In this document: positions 13,101-26,405 of the stretch, piece after piece
Numbering within the stretch: position 1 is the stretch's first letter
Layout: the number at the start of each line of letters is the position of its first letter
Source: Cephalotus follicularis
Taxonomy: Eukaryota; Streptophyta; Magnoliopsida; Oxalidales; Cephalotaceae
Reading direction: 5' to 3'
Assembly: GCA_001972305.1 (NCBI GenBank)
Contig: BDDD01000369.1
Coordinates: forward strand, 351,687-415,686
Length of the DNA: 64,000 bases
The notes under the pieces: model-generated
The model's database searches: none
Seen by the model: the letters and a program-made list of their open reading frames with translations, nothing else
Told to the model about the DNA's origin: nothing
Translations under genes and position numbers: made by a program

Positions 13101-16100
13101 TGACTTAAGAAAGGCACATATTTCCTTCCTATGTGCAAAACATAAGGACATTGGCTCTTGGAAGGCAAATTGACTTTGATATGTGCAAAGGGTGAAGTGT
13201 ATGAGTTAAGGAATGGTCAAATTGCCATCCTGAGTGCCAAACACGAGGCTCCCAGCTTCCGAGAGGGCAAATGCCCTTTTATGTGCCCAAGAAAAGAGTT
13301 TGACTTAATAAATGCTTAAATTGCCTTCCTAAGTGCCAAAAATGAGGCCATGGCTTGCAGATGGCTAAATGACCTTCTTATGTGCCATGGGTGAAGTGTT
13401 TAACTAAATGAAGGATTAAATTGACTTTCTAGGCACCAAAAATGAGTCCATTGGTCTTTAGCAGGCCAAATTACTATTATGTGCCACAGTTTAAGTGTTT
13501 GACTTAACGGAGGCACGTAATTCCTTCCTAAGTGAAAAAGATAAGGACCTTGGATCCTGAAAGGCCAATTGACTTTCATATGTTCCATGGGTGAAGTGCT
13601 TAAGTTAAGGAATCATCAAATTGCCATCCTAGGTGCCAAACATGAGGTTCTTGGCTTCCGAGAGGCCAAATGCCCTTCTCATGTGCCTTGGTACAGAGTT
13701 TGACTGAAGAAATGCTTAAATTGCCTTTCTAAGTGCCAAAAATAATGTCATGGCTTCCAAAAAGCTAAATGACCTTCTGATGTGCCAATTGTGAAGTGTT
13801 TGACTGAATGAATGCTTAAATTGACTTTCTACATACCAAACATGAGTCATTTGGCCTATAACAGGCGAAATCACTTATATGTGCCATGGTTTCAGTGTTT
13901 TACTTGACGAAGGCACATACTACCTTCCTAAGTGTAAAACAGAAGGACCTTGGCTCTTGGAAGGCCAACTGACCTTTATATGTGCCAATGGTGAAGTGTT
14001 TGAGTTGAGGAATGGGCAAATTGCCATCCAACGTGCCAAACATGAGGCTCTTGGCTTCCGGGAGGTCAAATGCCCTGCTTATGTGCCTTGGTAAAGAGTT
14101 TGACTTAAGAAATGCTTAAATTGCCTACCGAATTGCCAAAAATAATGTCATGGCTTCCAGAAGGCTAAATGACATTCCTATGTGCCAATGGTGAAGTGTT
14201 TGAGTGAATGAAGGCTCAAATTGACTTTCTAGACACCAAACATGAGTGTTTTGGTCTCTAGCTAGCGAAATTACTTATATGTGCCAGGGTTTAAGTGTTT
14301 GACTTAACGAAGGCACATATTACCTTCCTAAGTGCAAAACATAAGGGCCTTCGTTCCTGGAAGGCCAAATTACTTTCATATGTGTCAAGGGTGAAGTGTT
14401 TGAATTATAGAATGGTCAAATTGCCATCCTAAGGGCCAAACATTAGGCTCTTGGCTTCCGAGAGGCCAAAGGCCCTTCTTAAAAAATGCTTTTATTTCCT
14501 TCCTAAGTGCCAAAAACAAGGTCATGGCTTCCAAAAAGCTAAATGACCTTCCTATGTGCCAAGGGTGAAATGTTTGACTGAATGAAGGCTTAAATTGACT
14601 TTCTTGACCCCAAAGATGAATCATTTGGTCTTTAGCAGGCCAAATCACTTAAGTGTGCCATGGTTTAAGTGTTTGACTTAACAAAGGCACATATTCCTTC
14701 CGAAGTGTAAAACATAAGGACCTTGGCTCCTTGAAGGCTAAATTACTTTTATATGTGCCAAGGGTGAATAGTTTGAGTGAAGGAGTGGTAAAATTACCAC
14801 CCCAAGTGCCCAACATTATGTGACTTGGTAAAGATTTTGACTTAAGAAATGCTTAAATTGACTTCCTAAGTGCCAAAAATGAGGTCATGGCTTCGAAAAG
14901 GCTAAATGACCTTCTTATATACCAAAGGTGAAGTGTTTGACTGCATGAAGGCTTAAATTGACTTTCTAGACACCAAACATGAGTCCTTTGGCCTGTAGTA
15001 GGTGAAATAAGTTATATGTACCACGGTTTAACTGTTTGACTTAACGAAGGCACCTACTACGTTTCTAAGTATAAAGCATAAGGACCTTTGCTCCTGGAAG
15101 GCCAAATGACTTTCATATGTTCCATGGGTGAAGTGTTTGAGTTAAAGAATGGTCAAATTGCCATCCTAAGTGCAAATAATGAGGCTCTGGGCTTCCGAGA
15201 GGCCAAATGCCCTTCTTAAGAAATGCTTTAAATTCCTTCCTAAGTGCCAAAAACAAGGCCATGGGTTCCAAAAAGCTAAATGACCTTCTAATGTGCCAAG
15301 GGTGCAATGTTTAACTGAATGAAGGCTTAAATTGACTTTCTCGACCCCAAAGATGAATCATTTGGTCTCTAGCAAGCCAAATCGCTTAAATGTGCCATGG
15401 TTTAAGTGTTTTACTTAACAAAGGCACATATTTTCTTCCTAAGTGCAAAACGTAAGGACCTTGGCTCCTTGAAGGCCAATTGAATTTCATATATGCAAAG
15501 GGTGAAGTGTATGAGTTAAGGAATAGTCAAATTGCCATCATAAGTGCCGAATGTGAGGCTCAAAGCTTCTGGGAGGCCAAATGGCCTTTTATATGCCCGA
15601 GTAAAGAGTTTGACTTAATAAATGCTTAAATTACCTTCCTAATTGCCAAAAATGAGGCATTGGCTTCCAGAAGGCTAAATGACCTATTTATGTGACAATG
15701 GTGAAGTGTTTGAGTGAATGAAGGCTTAAATTGACTTTCTAGACACCAAAGATGAGTCCTTTCGTCTCTAGCAGGACAAATCACTTATATGTGCCACGGT
15801 TTAAGTGTTTGACATAACGAAGACCCATATTTCCTTCCTAAAAGCAAAACGTAAGGACCTTGGCTCCTGGAAGGAAAAATGTCTGTCATATGTGCCAAGG
15901 GTGAAGTGTTTGACTTAAGGAATGATCAAATTGCCATCCTAAGTGCCAAACATGAGGCTCGGGGCTTCCGAGAGGCCAAATGACCTTCTTAAGAAATGCT
16001 TTAATTTCCTTCCTAAGTGCCAAAAACAAGGCCATGGCTTCTAGAAAGTTAAATGACCTTCATATGTGCCAAGGGTGAAATGTTTGTCTGAATGAAGTCT

Positions 16101-19100
16101 TAAATTGACTTTCTCGACCCTAAAGATGAATCATTTGGTCCCTAGCGGGCCAAATCACTTAAATTTTCCATGGTTTAAGTGTTTTGACTTAACAAAGGCA
16201 CATATTTCCTTTCTATGTGCAAAACATAAGGACCTTAGCTCCTGGAAGGCAAATTGACTTTCATATATGCAAAGGGTGAAGTGTATGAGTTAAGGAATGG
16301 TCAAATTGCCATCCTAAGTGCCAAACATGAGGCTCTCAGCTTCCGAAAGGCCAAATGCCCTTTTATGTGCCCGATTAAGGAGTTTGACTTCAAAAATGGT
16401 TAAATTGCCTTCCTAAGTGCCAAAAATGAGGCCATGACTTCCAGATGGCTAAAAGACCTTATGTGCCAAGGGTAAAGTGTTTTACTAAATGAAGGATTAA
16501 ATTGTTTTTCTAGACACCAAAGATGAGTCCATTGGTCTTTAGCAGGCCAATTTACTATTATGTGCCACGGTTTAAGTGTTTGACTTAACGAAGGCACATA
16601 ATTCCTTCCTACGTGCAAAACATAAGGACCTTGGATCCTGAAAGGCCAATTGACTTTCATATGTGCCATGGGTGAAGTGTTTGAGTTAAGGAAATGTCAA
16701 ATTGTCGTCCTAAGTGTCAAACATGAGGTTCTTGGCTTCTTGGAGGCCAAATGCCCTTCTCATGTGCCTTGGTAAAGAGTTTGACTGAAGAAATGCTTAA
16801 ATTGCCTTTCTAAGTGTCAAAAATGATGTCATGGCTTCCAGAAAGCTAAATGACCTTCTTATGTGCCAATGCTGAAGTGTTTGACTGAACGAATGTTCAA
16901 TTGACTTTCTAGATAACAAACATAAGTCCTTTGCACTCTAACAGGCAAAATCAGTTATATGTGCCACGGTTTCAGTGTTTGGCTTGACGAAGGCACATAC
17001 TACCTTCCTAAGTGTAAAACATAAGGACATTGCCTCTTGGAAGGCCAAATGACCTTTTATATATTCCAATGGTGAAGTGTTTGAGTTGAGGAATGGTCAA
17101 ATTGCTATCCTACATGCCAAACATGAGGCTCTTGGCTTCCAGGAGGTCAAATGCCCCTCTTATTTGCCTTGGCAAATAGTTTGACTGAAGAAATGCTTAG
17201 ATTGCCTTCCTAAGTGCCAAAAATAATGCCATGGCTTCCAGAAGGCTGAATGACTTTCATATGTGCCAAGGGTGAAGTGTTTAACTTGTAGAATTATCAA
17301 ATTACCATCCTAAGGGCCACAGATTAGGGTCTTGGCTTCCGGGAGGCAAAAGGCCCTTCTTCAAAAATGCTTTAATTTCCTTCCTAAGTGCCAAAAACAA
17401 GGTCATAGCTTCCAGAAAGCTAAATGACCTTCTTTTGTGGCAAGGGTGAAATGTTTGATAGAATGAAGGCTTAAATTGACTTTCTCAACCCCAAAGATGA
17501 ATCATTTGGTCTCTAGCAGGCCAAATCACTTCAAGGTGCCATGGTTTAAGTCTTTGACTTCAGAAAGGCACATATTCCTTCCGAAGTGCAAAACATAAGG
17601 ACCTTGGCTCCTGGAAGGCTAAATGACTTTTATATGTGCGAAGCTTGAAGAGTTTGAGTGAAGGACTTGTCAAATTACCATCCCAAGTGCCCAACATGAG
17701 GCTCTTGGCTTCCGGGAGGCCAAATACCCTTCTTATGTGCCTTGGTAAAGAGTTTGACTTAAGAAATGCTTAAATTGACTTCCCAAGTGCCAAAAATAAG
17801 GTCATGGCTTCCGAAAGGCTAAATGACCTTCTTATATACCAATGGTGAAGTGTTTGACTGAATGAAGGCTTAAATTGACTTTCTAGACACCAAACATGAG
17901 TCCTTTGGCCTCTAGAAGGTGAAATAACTTATATGTACCACGGTTTAACTGTTTGACTTAACGAAGGTACATATTACCTTCCTAAGTATAAAACATAAGG
18001 ACCTTGGCTCCGAGAAGGCCAAATGACTATCATATGTTCCAAGCGTGAAGTGTTTGAGTTAAGGAATGATCAAATTGCCATCCTAAGTGCCAAACATGAG
18101 GTTCTGGACTTCCGAGAGGCCAAATTCCCTTCTTAAGAAATGCTTTAAATTCCTTCCTAAGTGCCAAAAACAAGGCCATGGCCTCAAGAAAACTAAATGA
18201 CCTTCTTATATGCCATGGGTGAAATGTTTGTCTGAATGAAGGCTTAAATTGACTTTCTCGACCCGAAAGATGAATCATTTGGTCTCTAGCAGGCCAAATC
18301 ACTTAAATTTGCAATGGTTTAAGTGTTTGTCTTAACAAAGGCACATATTTCCTTCCTAAGGGCAAAACATAAGGACCTTGGCTCCTTGAAGGCAGATAGA
18401 CTTTCATATGTGCAAAGGGTGAAGTGTATGAGTTAAAGAATGGTCAAATTGCCATCCTAAGTGCCAAACATGAGGCTCTCAGCTTCGGAGAGGCCAAATT
18501 CCCTTTTATGTACCCGAGTAAAGAGTTTGACTTAAGAAATTCTTAAATTGCCTTCCTAAGTGCCAAAAATGAGGCCATGGCTTCCAGATGGCTAAAATAC
18601 CTTCTTATGTGCCAAGAGTAAAGTGTTTTACTAAATGTAGGATTAAATTGGCTTTCTAGACACCAAAGATGAGTCCATTGGTCTTTAGCAGGCCAATTTA
18701 CTATTCTGTGCCACGGTTTAAGTGTTTGACTTAACGAAAGCAGGTAATTCCTTCCTAAGTGCAAAATAGAAGGACCTTGGATCCTGAAAGGCCAATTGAC
18801 TTTCATTTGTGCCATGGGTGAAGTGTTTGAGTTAAGGAATGGTCAAATTGTCATCCTAAGTGCTAAACATGAGTTTCTTGGCTTTCAGGAGGCCAAATGC
18901 CATTCTCATGTGCCTTGGTGAAGAGTTTGCTTGAACAATTGCTTAAATTTCCTTTCTAAGTGTCAAAAATGATGCCATGGCTTCCGGAAAGCTAAATGAC
19001 GTTCTTATGTGCCAATGGTGAAGTGTTTGACTGAATGAATGTTAAGTTGACTTTCTAGATACCAAACATGAGTCGTTTGCCCTCTAATAGGCAAAATCAG

Positions 19101-22100
19101 ATATATGAGCCACAGTTTTAGTGTTTGACTTGACGAAGGCACATACTACCTTCCTAAGTGTAAAACATAAGGACCTTGGCTCTTGGAAGGCCAGATGACC
19201 TTTATATGTGCAAATGGTGAAGTGTTTGAGTTGAGGAATGGTCAAATTGCCATCCTACGTGCCAAACATGAGGCTCTTGGCTTTTTGGAGGTCAAATGCC
19301 CCTCCTATGTTCCTTGGTAAAGAGTTTGACTGAAGAAATGCTTAGATTACCTTCCTAAGTGCAAAAAATAATGCCATGGCTTCCAGAAGGCTAAATGACA
19401 TTCTTATGTGCCAATGGTAAAGTGTTTGACTGAATGAAGGCTTAAATTGACTTTCTAGACACCAAACATGAGTCTTTTGATCTCTAACTGGCGAAATCAC
19501 TTATATGTGCCCCGTTTTAAGTGTTTGACTTAACGAAGGCGCATATTACCTTCCTAAGTGCAAAACATAAGGACCTTAGCTCCTGGAAGGCCAAATGACT
19601 TTTATATGTGCCAAGGGTGAAGTGTTTGACTTGTAGAATGGTCAAATTGCCATCCTAAGGGCCAAACATTAGGATCTTGGCTTCCGAGAGGCCAAAGGCC
19701 CTTCTTAAAAAATGCTTTAATTTCCTTCCTATGTTCCAAAAATAAGGTCATGGCTTCCAGAAATCTAAATGACCTTATTCTGTGCCAAGGGTGAAATGTT
19801 TGACTGAATGAAGGCTTAAATTGACTTTCTCGACCCCAAAGATGAATCATTTGGTCTCTAGCAGGCCAAATCACTTAAATGTGCCATGGTTTAAGTGTTT
19901 GACTTAACAAAGGCACGTATTCCTTTCGAGGTGTAAAACATAAGGACCTTGGATCCTAGAAGGCTAAATGACTTTTATATATGCCAAGGGTGAAGAGTTT
20001 GAGTGAATGAATTGTCAAATTACCATCCCAAGTGCCCAACATGAGGCTCTTGGCTTCCGGGAGGCCAAATACCCTTCTTATGTGCCTTGGTAAAGAGTTT
20101 GACTTAAGAAATTCTTTAATTGACTTCCTAAGTGCCAAAAATGAGGTCATGGGTTCGAAAAGGCTAAATGACCTTCTTATATGGCAATGGTGAAGTGGTT
20201 GATTGAATGAAGGCTTAAATTGACTTTCTAGACACCAAACATGAGTCCTTTGGCCTCTAGCAGGTGAAATAACTTATATGTACCACGGTTTAACTGTTTG
20301 ACTTAACGAAGGCACATATTACCTTTCTAAGTATAAAACATACGGACCTTGGCTCTTGGAAGGCCAAATGACTTTCATATGTTCCATGGGTGAAGTGTTT
20401 GAGTTAAGGAATGGTCAAATTGCCATCCTAAGTGCTAAACATGAGGCTCTAGGCATCCGAGAGGCCAAATGCCCTTCTTAAGAAATGCTTTAAATTTCTT
20501 CCTAAGTGCCAAAAACAAGGCCATGGCCTCCAGAAAGCTAAATGACCTTCTTATGTGCCAAGGGTGCAATGTTTAACTGAATGAAGGCTTAAATTGACTT
20601 TCTCGACCCCAAAGATGAATCATTTGGTCTCTAGCAGGCCAAATCACTTAAATGTGCCATGGGTTAAGTCTTTGACTTAACAAAAGCACATATTTCCTTC
20701 CTAAGTGCAAAACATAAGGACTTTGGCTCCTGGTAGGCCAATTTACTTTCATACGTGCAAAGGGTGAAGTGTATGAGTTAAGGAATGGTCAAATTGCCAT
20801 CCTAAGTGCGAAACATGAGAATCTCAACTTCTGGTAGGCCAAATGCCCTTTTATGTGCCTGAGTAAAGAGTTTGATTTAATAAATGCTTAAATTGCCTTC
20901 CTAATTGCCAAAAATGAGGCATTGACATCCAAAAGGCTAAATGACCTATTAATGTGACAATGGTGAAGTGTTTGAGTGAATGAAGGCTTAAATTGACTTT
21001 CTAGACACCAAAGATGAGTCCTTTGGTCTATAGCAGGCCAAATGACTGTCATATGTTCCAAGGGTGAAGTGTTTGACTTAAAGAATGCCCAAATTGCCAT
21101 CCTAAGTGCCAAACATGAGCCTCTTGGCTTCCGGGAGGTCAAATGCCCTTCTTATGAGCCTTGGTAGAGAGTTTGACTGAAGAAATGCTTAAATTTCCTT
21201 CCTAAGGGCCAAAAATAATGCCATGGCTTCCAGAAGGCTAAATGACATTCTTATATGCCAATGGTGAAGTGTTTGACCAAATGAATGCTTAAATTGACTT
21301 TTGAGACACCAAACATGAGTCTTTTGGTCTCTAACTAGCGAAATCACTTATATGTGCCACAGTTTAAGTGTTTGACTTAACGAATGCACATATTACCTTT
21401 CTAACTGCAAAACATAAGGACCTTAGCTCCTTGAACGCCAAATGACTTTCATATGTGCCAAGGGTGAAGTGTTTGACTTATATAATGGTCAAATCGCAAT
21501 TCTAAGGGCCAAACATGAGGCTCTGGGCTTCTTGCAGGCCAAATGCCCTTCTTAACAAATGCTTTAATTTCCTTCCTAAGTTCCAAAAACAAGGTGATGG
21601 CTTCCAGAAAGCAAAATGACCTTCTTATGTGCCAAGGGTGAAATGTTTGACTGAATGAAGGCTTAAATTGACTTTCTCGACCACAAAGAGTAATCATTTG
21701 GTCTCTAGCATGCCAAATCACTTAAATGTGCCATGGTTTAAGTGTTTGACTTTAAAAAGGCACATATTTCCTTACGAAGTGTAAAACATAAGGACTTTGG
21801 CTCCTGGAAGGCTAAATGACTTTTATATGTCCCAAGGGTAAAGAGTTTGAGTGAAGCAATGGTAAAATTGCCATCCTAAGTGCCCAACATGAGCCTCTTG
21901 GCTTCCGGGAGGCCAAATACCCTTCTTATGTGCCTTGGTAAAGATTTTGACTTAAGAAATGCTTTAATTGACTTCCTAAGTGCCAAAAATGAGTCCATGG
22001 CTTTCAAAACGCTAAATGCCTTCTTATATGCCATGGCTTCCAGAAGGCTAAATGACATTCTTATGTGCCAATGGTGAAGTGTTTGACTGAATGAAGGCTT

Positions 22101-24238
22101 AAATTGACTTTTTAGACACCAAACATGAGTCTTTTGGTCTCTAAGTAGAGAAATCACTTATATGTGCCACGGTTTAAGTGTTTGACTTGACGAAGGCACA
22201 TATTACCTTCCTAACTGCAAAACATAAGGACCTTACCTCCTGGAAGGCCAAATGACTTTCATATGTTCCCAGGGTGAAGTGTTTGAGTTAAGGAATGGTC
22301 AAATTGCCATCCTAAGTGCCAAACATGAGGCTCTGGGCTTTCGAGAGGCCAAATGCCCTTCTTAAGAAATGCTTTAATTTCCTTCCTAGGTGCAAAAAAC
22401 AAGGCCATGGCTTTCAGAAACCTAAATGACCTTCTTATGTGCCAAGGGTGCAATGTTTAACTGAATGAAGGCTTAAATTGACTTTCTCGACCCCAAAGAT
22501 GAATCATTTGCTCTCTAGCAGGCCAAATCACTTAAATGTGCCATGGCTTAAGTATTTGACTTAAAAAAGGCACATATTTCCTTCCTAAGTGCAAAACATA
22601 AGGACCTTGGCTCCTGGAAGGCCAATTGATTTTCATATGCGCAAAGAGTGAAGTGTATGTGTTACGGAATGGTCAAATTGCCATCCTAAGTGCCAAACAT
22701 GAGGCTCTCAGCTTCTGGTAGGCCAAATGCCCTTTTATGTGCCCGAGTAAAGAGTTTGACTTAATAAATGCTTAAATTGCCTTCCTAATTGCCAAAAATG
22801 AGGCATTGGCTTCCAGAAGGGTAAATGACCTACTTATGTGCCAATGGTGAAGTGTTTGACTGAATGAAGGCTTCAATTGACTTTCTAGACACCAAAGATG
22901 AGTCATTTGGTCTCTAGCAGGCCAAATCACTTATATATGTCACGGTTTAAGTGTTTGACTTAACGAAGGCCCATATTTCCTTCCTAAAAGCAAAAGGTAA
23001 GGACCTTGGCTCCTGAAAGGCCAAATGACTGTCATATATGCCAAGGGTGAAGTGTTTGACTTAAAGAATTGTCAAATTCCATCCCAAGTGCCAAACTTGA
23101 GGCTGTTGTCTTCCGAGAGGATAAATGCCCTTCTGATGTGCGTTGATTAAGAGTTTGACTAAAGAAATGCTTAAATTGGCTTCCTAAGTGCTAAAAATGA
23201 GGAAATGGTTTGAAGGAGGCTAAATGAACTTCTTATATGCCAGGGGTGAAGTGTTTGACTGAATGAAAGCTTAAATTGACTTTCTAGTCTCTAGAAGGCT
23301 AAATCACTTATATGTGCCACGGTTTAAGTGTTTGACTAAACGAAGGCACAAATATCCTTCGTAAGTGCAAAACATAAGGACCTTGGCTCCTAGAAGTCCA
23401 ATTATCTTTCATATGCATCAAGGGTGAAGTGTTTGAGTTAAGCAATGGTCAAATTGCTATCCTAAGTGCCACACATGAGGCTCTTGACTTTCGTGAGGCC
23501 AAATGCCCTTCTTATGTGCCTGAGTAAAGAGTTGGACTGAGGAAATGATTAAATTGCCTTCGTAATTACCAAAAATGAGGCATGGTTTCCAGAAGCCTAA
23601 ATGACCTTCTTTTATGCCAATGGTGAAGCGTTTGATAGAAAAAAGGCTTAAATTAACTTTGTAGACACCAAACATTAGTCCCTTGGCCATTAGCTGGCCA
23701 AATAACTTATATGTGACACAGTTTAAGTATTTGACTTAAGGAACATATTACCTTGCTAAGTGCAAAACATGATTACCTTGGATCCTTGATGGCCAAACGA
23801 CCTTCATATGTGTCAAGGGTGAAGTGTTTGAGTTAAGAAATTATCAAATTACCATCCTAACTGCCAAACATAAGGATCTTGGCTTTAGAAGGCCAAATGC
23901 CCTTCTGATGTACCTTGGTGAAGAGTTTGACGGAAGAAATGCTTAAATTGCCTTCCTAAGTGCCAAAAATGAGACTATGGCTTCAAAAAGGCTAAATGAA
24001 GTTCTTAAGTGTCAATGGTGAAGTGTTTGACTAAAACAAAGCTTAAATTGACGTTCTAGGCACCAAAGATGAGTCATTTGGTCTCTAGCAGGCCAAACAA
24101 ATCATATGTTCCACGTTTTAAGTGCTTGACTTAACGAAGGCACATATTTCCTTCCTAAGTGCAAAACATAAGGACCTTGGCTCCTGGAAGGCCAATTCAC
24201 TTTCATATGTGTCAAGGGTGAAGTGTTTGAGTTAAGGA
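1108..24238 (+). repeat. Satellite array, block I (four-monomer HOR, forward)
   Basis: Tandem ~99-101 bp monomers of four types alternate in the order A (GAGTTAAGGAATGGTCAAAT), B (GACTTAAGAAATGCTTAAAT), C (GACTGAATGAAGGCTTAAAT) and D (GACTTAACGAAGGCACATAT), each following a GTGTTT or AGAGTTT start. A clean example has starts at 7263, 7363, 7463 and 7562, with the next A at 7663, so the HOR is ~400 bp. All types share a central dyad of the form TTGGC-N9-GCCAA and a following TTATGTGCC or CATATGTGCC block. Copies differ by scattered substitutions and small deletions. Antisense open frames of 60-120 codons recur, but they are made of the same peptide repeat and lack the features of genes. The block ends at the TSD of the insertion at 24239. 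Confidence 0.95.
5900..23100 (+). repeat. Second-level HOR (~0.77-0.79 kb, eight monomers) inside block I
   Basis: Within block I a distinct subset carries linked variants. The A/B boundary has lost ~25 bp, so the end of A runs straight into AGAAATGCTTTAATTTCC. The next C monomer reads TTTCTCGACCCCAAAGATGA. The following A monomer has CCCTTTTATGTGCCCGAG in place of CCCTTCTTATGTGCCTTG. The C variant appears near 6706, 8275, 9348, 10118, 10899, 12261, 13039, 14606, 15341, 16129, 17479, 18269, 19843, 20609, 21682 and 22487. The shortest spacings are ~735-805 bp, about two four-monomer units less the deletion; longer gaps hold ordinary units. Isolated members recur near 27404 and 30943. Positions were read by eye and are approximate. 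Confidence 0.7.
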
Positions 24239-26405
24239 TGTTAGATATAGTGACCCAACAAGCCATTAGATGGGTTGTCAAATTATAGCTTATCTTGTAT
24301 GAAACAATCTTATTCCTTATACATATGATGCGTGCTAATTTTGTTATGGCTATATCATTTGTGTTTTATCACTTAATTGAAGTAGTTTATTATTTACCTT
24401 CTTACACTTGTGATGCCCTGACATAAGGTTGGATGCCTAGCATGGAGGCTGCGAGATTGGTTACCTTATTCCTTATGTCGAATTCGTTCCAAGTCATAGG
24501 TTCACTTTGTGGGCATTAGTGAACCGGATAGACTTGCGCGTATGTTGCCTGCTCATGGAATTGGAGGATGGATTCTCTCACTACCATCTGTGTTGGACAC
24601 TAGGGAAAATACGGGGTACGCGCTGGGAGCGTGTACACTGAACAGGACCCACGTAGGAGACACTATTTGGATAGTCGCTATTCTCGTGTCAGTAGTGACT
24701 CCTACTTGTTGCGGTTGTGTATAAGTGATCAGCACTTAGCGAGTTCTCTAACTCGTCTGATCCTTAGACCTGAGCGACTACTCTATATTGTATGGAGATG
24801 GTTATGCTTTCATCTCCACCTTACCCAGTCCTTACGCAGGACTGGCAATCAGGTGGTCTTTGGGTATGATCAAATCTATACGAATATAAGTGAGTGCGCA
24901 ATATGGGATTGTCACACCTGAGTGAAGGTGATCGGCCCTATTATGTTCTGATTATACTTTGGACTTATGAAATCCTTGGCCAAGGTTGAGGAAGACTGGA
25001 AATTAGATTTCCGGAGAGTTTAAAAAAGGTCCTAGTAATGATCGAATATTTTACTGATTGAGGTACTATCTAGGGTTGACACATATCCTTACCCTAGACA
25101 TCAATCGGGGCCAAGCATGACAAGGGATTATAGTACACGTGAACCGATGACTTAGAAAATCTAGGGTTTATGAGGTGTGTAATAAATTATGGGAAAATTA
25201 ATTAGATTAATTTTTCCATCTGGATAATATTTGGATATTATTCCAATAGCATTTACATTGGTCAATGACCATTTAGAATGGCTAAACCGAACCCTAGGGG
25301 TATTTCGGTAATTTATGAACACCACTTGTTTTAACCAAGATTTTAAAGGGTCCCTGCCTTATAATGATTAGTTCTTTAATATGTTGGACATATTAAGTCT
25401 TGGTGTCAAATATCGGTTATGTGGATTTTGCATTTTGTGGAAACACATATGTTTCATCTTACTTAACCAATATTCGAAGGGTACAGGAGATCACTAAAAG
25501 AGTTAGACTCTTATTACTTCACTAGCCAGACAAAGCGTCGACGAATTTTAGGAAAACTTCGATGCTTAACGTTTTTATAGGCGTCGATGTCTTTTAGAAA
25601 GAGTCGTTGTTCTTGGTGCCACATTGCATAAGCGTCGATGTCCTTTGAAAGGCGTCGACGTCTTTGAGCAGAACGTGCAACCTGTGCATGAGCTCACTTC
25701 GTGGGCACGTTTTCTCACTCATCTCTAGCAGCCATCTACCATTCTTGCATGTTATGGGAACGTGGGGATCATGGCCACAGACTCCCGAGGAGTAAGGACC
25801 ATGATCTAAAGTGAATGGAAGAGTGGGAGAGAGGAGGAGGCTAGTTAAAAACATTTTCTGTAGAAAATGTGAAGAAAGTGTAGAGTTTTTGTTGGGCAAT
25901 GTGACTTCGTATTCTTCTCTGCAGAGTGTGTTCCTTTCATCTGTGATACACCAAGCAGAGCTTATCTAGGGTGGATTGATTATTGACTTCATTGGTCAAT
26001 ATCAATTTACCTTTTCTAAGCTTAGTGAGAGTCAGAGTTAATACACTTTGTTCTTGGTTATTGCTGGTTGGATTGCTTGTTGTTCCAGTGACCTGGAGAA
26101 GATTAAAGAGGGAATCTACTCAAGCATGTAGCGGCAAAGAAAGAAGGAGCCTTCACCCGATGGTATATCTCTTGGTCCTTCTCTTCTTGCCATGCTTGTG
26201 TGTCACCATTGTATGCTATGGTGACACCAATTCAATTCTGTTGATGATGTGGTGATCCATGTGGTCTGTGGACATGCCTTATGGACTGTATTTGATTTTA
26301 ATTGGGTGTTCTTCCGCTGCCATGTTTGTATGAAAATGTTTTGTTTTACACCCTATTTGCCTAAGTCCGTTTTCGGCACCGGATTCGGTTTATCCGTTTC
26401 CTTCA
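24239..26405. mobile_element. LTR-like insertion, probable solo LTR (TSD AAGGA)
   Basis: This 2167-bp non-satellite segment begins TGTTAGATATAGTG and ends TTTCCTTCA, so it has TG...CA ends. It is flanked by AAGGA at 24234-24238 and 26406-26410. The interrupted satellite word GAGTTAAGGAATGGTC is restored if one TSD copy is removed, which supports a single clean insertion. No gag, protease, integrase or reverse transcriptase motif is seen in either strand, and the short open frames are unremarkable. This fits a solo LTR left by LTR-LTR recombination. Which strand is sense and which superfamily it belongs to are unresolved. A cluster of GTCGA-type motifs lies at ~25533-25668. Confidence 0.8.
25533..25668. 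repeat. Cluster of GCGTCGAYGTC-type motifs inside the solo LTR
   Basis: At least five degenerate copies of a GCGTCGACG/GCGTCGATGTCTTT word occur in ~135 bp, spaced irregularly by ~20-50 bp. A larger cluster of the same word occurs at 61430-61860 in an LTR with different ends. The function is unknown; a transcription-factor site array or a short minisatellite are both possible. Confidence 0.6.

Noticed and set aside
13879-14094. Plus-strand 71-codon open frame
   Set aside because: It is a chance frame spanning satellite monomers in the sense direction, with no recognised domain.
5900-23100. CRISPR-like regular repeats
   Set aside because: There are no unique spacers between identical repeats. 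The whole monomer is repeated and diverged, and the context is a plant genome.
24509-24921. Overlapping open frames on both strands inside the insertion at 24239-26405
   Set aside because: They are short, overlap each other in different frames and match no retroelement domain. The TSD and TG...CA ends make this an LTR.
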